A stretch of 5,385 nt of DNA from an uncultured Clostridia bacterium (lineage in GTDB: Bacteria > Bacillota > Clostridia > Oscillospirales > CAG-272), in the NCBI GenBank assembly GCA_947367285.1, contig CANBDB010000107.1, positions 1 to 5,385 of the forward strand. Reading direction: 5' to 3'. Position 1 is the first letter of the stretch, and the number at the start of each line of letters is the position of its first letter. Of this stretch, positions 1-2,957 are shown one piece after another. Position numbers and translations under genes: made by a program. The notes under the pieces were generated by a model that saw only the letters and a list, made by a program, of their open reading frames with translations, was not told where the DNA came from and did not search any database.

Positions 1-50
1 AACACGGTTTATGCGTACAATAGTCTTTCTCATTTGTCGAAAAACGTTAT

Positions 51-133
51 GTGTTGCTCCGCAACACAATTTGCGCGAAATCCAGTTGCGAAGCGCGACA
101 AAAAGTTTTTGCACCACTTTTTTCAAAAAGTGG
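51..133. repeat. Cluster of three hairpins, probable dispersed intergenic repeat
   Basis: Three inverted repeats lie in 83 bases. The first is GTGTTGC/GCAACAC (51-57 with 61-67, 3-base loop). The second is GTTGCG/CGCGAC (85-90 with 94-99, one G-U pair). The third is CCACTTTTT/AAAAAGTGG (114-122 with 125-133, 2-base loop). None is followed by a T-run on either strand, so none reads as a simple terminator. Stacked GC-rich hairpins beside a CCACTTTTT palindrome are typical of intergenic repeats scattered through clostridial genomes; that comparison is from memory. The rest of bases 1-186 shows no gene: a frame open across 11-235 runs through these hairpins and the next terminator and has no ribosome site. 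Confidence 0.45.
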
Positions 134-186
134 CAATCCCCAGTAATCCATCTCCCCTATAAATCAAAATTTGGACACTTCGTTAT

Positions 187-220
187 CAAAAAAAGAAAAG
201 CCTCGGATACCCCGAGGCTT
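187..220 (-). terminator. Rho-independent terminator of the 109-residue lipoprotein gene
   Basis: On the minus strand a perfect 9-bp stem (AAGCCTCGG with CCGAGGCTT, 198-206 with 212-220) and a 5-base loop are followed by TTCTTTTTTT (197 down to 187). It begins 8 bases after the stop codon of the minus-strand gene at 228-557, which it clearly serves. There is no matching T-run on the plus side. Confidence 0.9.
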
Positions 221-227
221 GATTTAT

Positions 228-557
228 TTAGATAATATTCCAATTGAAAATCATTGCAAAAAACGCAACCACTACCATAATGATAGAAAAGATGAATTCC
301 AATATCGCAAAAACAATAGAACATATTAAAGCGACAATCAGGATAATCAGTACTAGGGGAAGTAATAGAATTGCAACGATAATGATCAAAAATATCACAA
401 TGATATCCCCAATCACGTCACCTACGGGATTATCCAAGATCGCAGAAAAATCAAAACCGTTAATATTTCCGTTAAATTCGCAAGAGGAAAGTGAAGAAAT
501 TAAAACTAGTACGGCAACTGCGAATACAATAAGCTTAAAAATTGATTTTGTTTTCAT
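228..557 (-). CDS. Small, very hydrophobic putative lipoprotein (109 aa), unknown function
   Basis: I do not recognise the family. The first 25 residues form a lipoprotein signal peptide: basic start (Lys2, Lys4, Lys8), hydrophobic core, then lipobox LSSC with Cys26 as the predicted lipid-modified residue. A short polar stretch (27-47, Asn/Asp/Gly rich) follows. The rest, about 48-106, is nearly all Ile/Val/Leu/Phe/Ala, with only Asp51 and Glu87 charged and Pro67 as a kink, enough for two or three membrane segments. A lipid anchor plus such a membrane-seeking tail is odd for a secreted lipoprotein. The start is secure: ATG preceded by GGAGGG (563-568) at 5 bases, with a consensus promoter upstream. 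It is transcribed alone, between its own promoter and terminator. The downstream neighbour of the same size class (666-950) has a similar plan. Alternatives are a membrane-active peptide or a holin-like protein, but nothing in the sequence decides between them. That it is a real gene is well supported; function is unknown. Confidence 0.85.
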   Translation of the reverse strand: MKTKSIFKLIVFAVAVLVLISSLSSCEFNGNINGFDFSAILDNPVGDVIGDIIVIFLIIIVAILLLPLVLIILIVALICSIVFAILEFIFSIIMVVVAFFAMIFNWNII

Positions 558-562
558 AACAT

Positions 563-568
563 CCCTCC
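563..568 (-). promoter_or_regulatory. Ribosome binding site GGAGGG for the 228-557 gene
   Basis: GGAGGG on the minus strand lies 5 bases before the ATG at 557. It fixes that start and supports real translation of this small protein. Confidence 0.85.
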
Positions 569-581
569 ATTTTTTTGTTTC

Positions 582-606
582 AATATTATTTTAGCACAAT
601 AATATT
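582..606. promoter_or_regulatory. Operator-like palindrome over the -10 region
   Basis: A perfect 9-bp inverted repeat, AATATTATT (582-590) and AATAATATT (598-606) with a 7-base centre, covers the -10 box, part of the spacer and nearly the start point of the 228-557 promoter. That is where a repressor dimer would block transcription. The arms are all A/T, so chance or simple AT-richness is a real alternative. No regulator gene is present in the window. Confidence 0.35.
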
Positions 607-616
607 TCACTGTCAA
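588..616 (-). promoter_or_regulatory. Sigma-A type promoter of the 228-557 gene
   Basis: On the minus strand a perfect -35 TTGACA (616 to 611) is separated by exactly 17 bases from -10 TAAAAT (593 to 588). Transcription should start near 581, leaving a leader of about 24 bases that holds the GGAGGG site. The -35 lies one base beyond the T-run of the preceding gene's terminator. Confidence 0.85.
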
Positions 617-617
617 C

Positions 618-652
618 AAAAATATCCCCAAGCGTGCAGCTTGGGGATATTT
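618..652 (-). terminator. Rho-independent terminator of the 94-residue lipoprotein gene
   Basis: A perfect 14-bp stem (AAATATCCCCAAGC 620-633 with its complement 639-652) and a 5-base loop are followed on the minus strand by TTTTT (622 to 618, partly within the stem). It starts 13 bases past the stop of the gene at 666-950. The next gene's TTGACA begins at 616, so terminator and promoter are fused. Confidence 0.9.
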
Positions 653-665
653 AGTTAATCAAAAA

Positions 666-950
666 TTAAAACAATCCAAGGATGAACTCCCATACCCACG
701 CAATAGCGCCGATAAGGATATTAAAAAGACCGAGAATGAGCTCCCAAATGCCTTCACCAAGACCTCTGACAACCATAACCACGCCGTTAACAACACCGTC
801 GAAAACGATTTTGAATGCGTTACCCAGCTGATAAACACCTACGTCAATGTTAGAGGAAGAGAAGGTGCATCCCGTGAAAAACGTTAATACAGCGATCATC
901 ATAATGACAAGTGCGATTTTTGTAACTAATTTTTTGTTGACTTTGTTCAT
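666..950 (-). CDS. Small putative lipoprotein (94 aa), unknown function
   Basis: I do not recognise the family. Residues 1-27 form a signal peptide (Asn2, Lys3, Lys6, Lys7 and Lys11, then a hydrophobic core) ending in FTGC, with Cys28 as the likely lipidated residue; Phe at -3 is less usual than Leu. Residues 29-45 are polar. Residues 46-94 are Gly, Val, Ile, Leu, Phe and Trp rich with few charges (Lys47, Asp51, Arg62, Glu66, Glu70, Glu88). Regular Gly spacing and Trp69, Trp85 and Trp87 suggest a membrane-inserting or amphipathic tail running to the very C-terminus. The frame is open up to an ATG at 992, but that codon lies upstream of the predicted transcription start. The ATG at 950 has GGAGG 6 bases before it, so I chose 950. 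The gene is monocistronic. Its layout (lipobox, short polar stretch, hydrophobic tail) matches the neighbour at 228-557, suggesting related roles, though sequence similarity is too weak to call paralogy. Confidence 0.82.
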   Translation of the reverse strand: MNKVNKKLVTKIALVIMMIAVLTFFTGCTFSSSNIDVGVYQLGNAFKIVFDGVVNGVVMVVRGLGEGIWELILGLFNILIGAIAWVWEFILGLF

Positions 951-956
951 ATAATA

Positions 957-961
957 CCTCC
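957..961 (-). promoter_or_regulatory. Ribosome binding site GGAGG that sets the start at 950
   Basis: GGAGG sits 6 bases before the ATG at 950 on the minus strand. It decides between that start and the in-frame ATG at 992, which has no such site and lies between the -35 and -10 boxes. Confidence 0.88.
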
Positions 962-964
962 AAT

Positions 965-980
965 ATTTGTATTTACAAAT
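965..980. promoter_or_regulatory. Short palindrome at the transcription start of the 666-950 gene
   Basis: ATTTGTA (965-971) and TACAAAT (974-980) form a 7-bp inverted repeat with a 2-base centre, spanning the predicted start point (about 976) just before the ribosome site. It could be an operator or a small 5' mRNA structure. It is AT-rich and short, so chance is possible. Confidence 0.25.
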
Positions 981-982
981 TG

Positions 983-1011
983 ATTTTACCATAAAGTAAC
1001 AATTTTGTCAA
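983..1011 (-). promoter_or_regulatory. Sigma-A type promoter of the 666-950 gene
   Basis: On the minus strand a perfect TTGACA (1011 to 1006), 17 bases, then TAAAAT (988 to 983). The same hexamers and spacing occur at the promoter of the next gene (588-616). The predicted start near 976 gives a leader of about 26 bases and excludes the ATG at 992. Confidence 0.87.
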
Positions 1012-1012
1012 C

Positions 1013-1042
1013 AAAAAAATAGAGGTAGCTTTTGCCACCCCC
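1013..1042 (-). terminator. Rho-independent terminator of the S51 peptidase gene
   Basis: On the minus strand a 9-bp stem containing G-U pairs (1034-1042 with 1021-1029) closes an AAAA loop and is followed, after one A, by seven Ts (1019 to 1013). It begins 10 bases after the stop codon of the gene at 1053-1769. One base beyond the T-run is the -35 box of the next gene. Confidence 0.85.
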
Positions 1043-1052
1043 ATTAGTTTGG

Positions 1053-1769
1053 TTAAATTATCTTTTTATGCAACTCGTTTGCCCTATTCTCAATCAAATA
1101 TGCATTACCACCGCAGCTTATGGATTTCGTAAGCTCACCGTTTACAAATTCAAGCGCGGCAAGGTTTTCAATGCCGTATGCACAAGAACCAACGGGCATT
1201 TTAGTCATTATTTCGTCAAAATCAGCAACTCGCTCGTTGTAGTGAGGGGAAATTGTGCCCTTAAGCCAACCAAGTCCCTTTTGCATTGAATAAAGCCCCT
1301 CGCGTTCCACAAGCTCGGAGTCGGTATAAATATCCTCAAACCAGCATATCGCACCTGCGGAAAGTCCGCAAATAATTACACCGCGCTCGTAGGCATCACG
1401 GATGAGGTCGAGTAAGCCAAATTCCTTCCATCTTTTTAACATATAAAGGGTGTCTCCACCGCCAACATAGATAAAATCCGCTTTTTCGAACTTGCCCTTG
1501 ATTTTTTCAAGATCCATCTCACCGTAAACGGTGAGTGCCACGTCGGCTTTTATGTCAAAAACGGACGTATAGGTCTTTCTAAAGCTGTTGAAATAGGGCA
1601 TGCTATCATGGCTCGCCGTGCCGATAAAAAGTCCATACGGACGTTTCTCACCCGCATGCTCACGCGCCAATCCTGCTATGTAGCGGTCAATTTCAAGTGT
1701 TTCCTTAGTTTTTAATTCACCACCGCCAATGGCGATGATTCTTTTTGTGATTTCAATATATTTCTCCAA
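1053..1769 (-). CDS. S51 family serine peptidase, peptidase E-like
   Basis: A cytoplasmic serine peptidase of the S51 (dipeptidase E) family, which has a class I glutamine amidotransferase-like fold with serine as nucleophile. Salmonella PepE cleaves Asp-Xaa dipeptides; the substrate here is unknown. Visible motifs in the 238-residue frame are IIAIGGGE (11-18), a GGGDT loop (103-107) that would help form the oxyanion hole, the nucleophile elbow GLSAGA with Ser137, an SPHYNER segment with candidate catalytic His176, and GIEN (199-202). Asp150 is the candidate third catalytic residue by spacing (about 13-15 after Ser). Length is normal for the family. Cyanophycinase, also S51, is less likely because its proteins are longer. 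The start is uncertain: no in-frame ATG exists near the N-terminus. The longest frame opens at TTG (1769), whose last base begins the only Shine-Dalgarno-like GGAG (1767-1764). An ATT at 1757 lies 6 bases after that GGAG and would put the family's usual MKRIIAIGGGE-like N-terminus close to the start. It is monocistronic, with its own promoter and terminator. Confidence 0.9.
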   Translation of the reverse strand: MEKYIEITKRIIAIGGGELKTKETLEIDRYIAGLAREHAGEKRPYGLFIGTASHDSMPYFNSFRKTYTSVFDIKADVALTVYGEMDLEKIKGKFEKADFIYVGGGDTLYMLKRWKEFGLLDLIRDAYERGVIICGLSAGAICWFEDIYTDSELVEREGLYSMQKGLGWLKGTISPHYNERVADFDEIMTKMPVGSCAYGIENLAALEFVNGELTKSISCGGNAYLIENRANELHKKII

Positions 1770-1786
1770 AATGTCATTATATGATT

Positions 1787-1815
1787 ATTTTACCACACAA
1801 ATATGCAAAAATCAA
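1787..1815 (-). promoter_or_regulatory. Probable promoter of the S51 peptidase gene
   Basis: On the minus strand TTGATT (1815 to 1810), 17 bases, then TAAAAT (1792 to 1787). The -10 and spacing equal those of the two lipoprotein promoters. The expected start near 1780 gives a very short leader of about 11 bases to the TTG or about 23 to the ATT candidate. A TATAAT at 1781-1776 is an alternative -10 but lacks a -35. Confidence 0.65.
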
Positions 1816-1816
1816 T

Positions 1817-1841
1817 AAAAAAATCGGTCGCAAAAGCCGAT
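1817..1841 (-). terminator. Orphan terminator-like hairpin upstream of the S51 peptidase gene
   Basis: On the minus strand ATCGG (1841-1837) pairs with CCGAT (1827-1823), with a possible further C-G pair past a bulged A, and is followed by a run of Ts down to 1817. The next bases are the -35 of the peptidase promoter. No minus-strand gene lies upstream within the window, so it may end a small RNA, remain from a lost gene, or insulate the divergent promoters. Confidence 0.4.
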
Positions 1842-1899
1842 AAAATACTATTGCTTTGCACCTTTTTTGCCAACATCTCATAAAAATGCCGTTGAAAAA

Positions 1900-1950
1900 G
1901 TCAATTCCCATTCCTTTTGTGTCGCTTTGTCCCGACCTCTTTTAATTGAC
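1900..1950. other. Nested inverted repeat in the divergent intergenic region
   Basis: GTCAATT (1900-1906) is mirrored by AATTGAC (1944-1950), and inside lies GTCG/CGAC (1921-1924 with 1933-1936). The right outer arm overlaps the -35 box of the plus-strand promoter, so a DNA-level regulatory role is possible. It lies upstream of the transcription start and so is not an mRNA leader of the downstream gene. The arms are short and evidence is weak. The remainder of 1842-1899 shows no gene or clear site. Confidence 0.25.
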
Positions 1951-1975
1951 AGGAAAAATATGGTAATGATACAAT
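1946..1975 (+). promoter_or_regulatory. Promoter of the BspA-like gene
   Basis: Perfect -35 TTGACA (1946-1951), 18-base spacer, -10 TACAAT (1970-1975) with an extended TG motif one base before it (1967-1968). The start is expected near 1982, giving a leader of about 31 bases that contains AAGGA (2001-2005) 7 bases before the ATG at 2013. Confidence 0.82.
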
Positions 1976-2012
1976 AAAATCACCAAATTCATTAAAAAGG
2001 AAGGACAAAATT

Positions 2013-2870
2013 ATGGACAAACAAGAACTCAAATCAAAGATTATGAAGGGATTTACGATTGCGCTTCCGATCTTGCTCGTGGCGATACTTGCGGTAATGA
2101 TAGTTATTGCCATGAATATGATCAAGGAAAACTCAGTGCCCGTGCTTGGTGACAACGTTAGCACAAGCAGTACTACGAGCAGCACCACAACTCAAGATGA
2201 AAATCCCGATAATAAGGATCCCGAGGAGGATGGAAACAAAGACGGTGAAGATCAAAAACCCGTAGAGCCTACCCCCGACCCTTCAAGCAAGAATTTACTT
2301 TTCGTCAGCAACGGAGATGGCACCTGTGCACTTTCGGGACTTGGAGATTGCACCGACACCTTTATAATCGTTCCTATGGAATCTCCCGACGGAGATATCG
2401 TAGTTGAGATTGCGGATAGCGCCTTCAAAAACTCGAATTCCATCAAGGGCATTGAATTTCCCGAAACGGTAACGCGCATCGGCACTTACGCATTTTACGG
2501 TTCAACGATACGCGAGGTTGAGATTCCCTCAACCGTTCGCGAGATAGGCAACTACGCATTTTCGGGATGCAAATACCTCACCTCAATAGACGTGGACGAG
2601 GACAATGCAAATTACTCCTCCTCCTCGGGCATTCTTTATAATAAAGCGGGAAGCACTCTTATTACATACCCCGCAGGCAAGACGGACAATTTTGTAAATA
2701 TTCCTCGCGAGGTGGACACTATCGCAAACATGGCGTTCTACAAATGTTCATCCATAAAAAAGGTCAACTACCACGGCACAAGCGCATCCTGGCGAATGGT
2801 TGATATAGGCGCAGGTAATGACGTTATTGACGATGCAATCGTTTATTGTGCAGGGGATGATGGAAAATAA
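2013..2870 (+). CDS. Membrane-anchored BspA-type leucine-rich repeat (LRR_5) protein
   Basis: A 285-residue surface protein. Residues 1-13 are short and basic, 14-37 form one long membrane segment with no lipobox or obvious signal peptidase site, so it is probably an uncleaved anchor with the rest outside. Residues 50-92 are a flexible Ser/Thr then Asp/Glu/Lys/Pro-rich linker. From about 128 to 250 there are BspA-like LRR_5 repeats with the characteristic VTRIGTYAF, VREIGNYAFSGC and VDTIANMAFYKC pattern. The 196-222 stretch contains NYSSSSGILYN and TLITYPAGK, both typical of this family. The C-terminal part (253-278) has the usual HGTSASW and GND endings of LRR_5 proteins. Such domains generally bind proteins or host matrix; the partner here is unknown. 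The start is supported by AAGGA 7 bases upstream and a good promoter. It is shorter than many BspA proteins, with only about four repeats, and lacks an LPXTG or S-layer anchor. It lies 87 bases before the penicillin-binding protein gene but is separated from it by a strong terminator. Confidence 0.88.
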   Translation: MDKQELKSKIMKGFTIALPILLVAILAVMIVIAMNMIKENSVPVLGDNVSTSSTTSSTTTQDENPDNKDPEEDGNKDGEDQKPVEPTPDPSSKNLLFVSNGDGTCALSGLGDCTDTFIIVPMESPDGDIVVEIADSAFKNSNSIKGIEFPETVTRIGTYAFYGSTIREVEIPSTVREIGNYAFSGCKYLTSIDVDEDNANYSSSSGILYNKAGSTLITYPAGKTDNFVNIPREVDTIANMAFYKCSSIKKVNYHGTSASWRMVDIGAGNDVIDDAIVYCAGDDGK

Positions 2871-2909
2871 TCAAAAAAAGAGGGGTTACCCTCTTTTTTT
2901 GATTATTTT
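2864..2909 (+). terminator. Strong terminator after the BspA-like gene (21-bp perfect stem)
   Basis: Bases 2864-2884 pair without mismatch with 2889-2909 around a GTTA loop. The inner core is GAGGG/CCCTC flanked by A7/T7, so it works as a terminator in the plus direction and, by symmetry, could also stop minus-strand transcripts. The stop codon TAA (2868-2870) lies inside the left arm. TTGATT at 2899-2904 follows the T-run and might serve as a poor -35 for the next gene, with AACAAT (2924-2929, 19-base spacing) as -10; that pairing is weak. Confidence 0.92.
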
Positions 2910-2944
2910 AATGTTCAAAAGTCAACAATAAACCAAAACACTGT

Positions 2945-2949
2945 GAGGT
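2945..2949 (+). promoter_or_regulatory. Ribosome binding site GAGGT that sets the PBP start at 2958
   Basis: GAGGT lies 8 bases before the GTG at 2958. The other in-frame start, GTG at 2943, overlaps this site and has no Shine-Dalgarno sequence of its own, so 2958 is preferred. Confidence 0.7.
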
Positions 2950-2957
2950 TTATTGAA

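Noticed and set aside
11..235. Plus-strand open frame of 74 codons at the left end
   Set aside because: It runs through three hairpins and a minus-strand terminator, has no ribosome site, and its product has no recognisable features.
228..557. Phage holin interpretation of the hydrophobic 109-residue protein
   Set aside because: It has a lipobox, no charged C-terminal tail, and no endolysin or phage genes nearby.
244..594. Plus-strand open frame of 116 codons
   Set aside because: It is antisense to the hydrophobic lipoprotein gene, which has a promoter, ribosome site, signal peptide and terminator; the plus frame has none and crosses the promoter.
951..992. ATG at 992 as the start of the 94-residue lipoprotein gene
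   Set aside because: It lies between the -35 and -10 boxes, upstream of the predicted transcript; it would also put 14 extra residues, several of them basic or aromatic, before a normal signal peptide.
1776..1781. TATAAT on the minus strand as the main -10 of the peptidase gene
   Set aside because: No -35 at 16-18 bases; it would start transcription at about the TTG codon. The TTGATT-17-TAAAAT pair just upstream fits the local pattern better.
2943..2957. GTG at 2943 as the PBP start
   Set aside because: No ribosome site precedes it and it overlaps the GAGGT that is well spaced for the GTG at 2958. It cannot be fully excluded.
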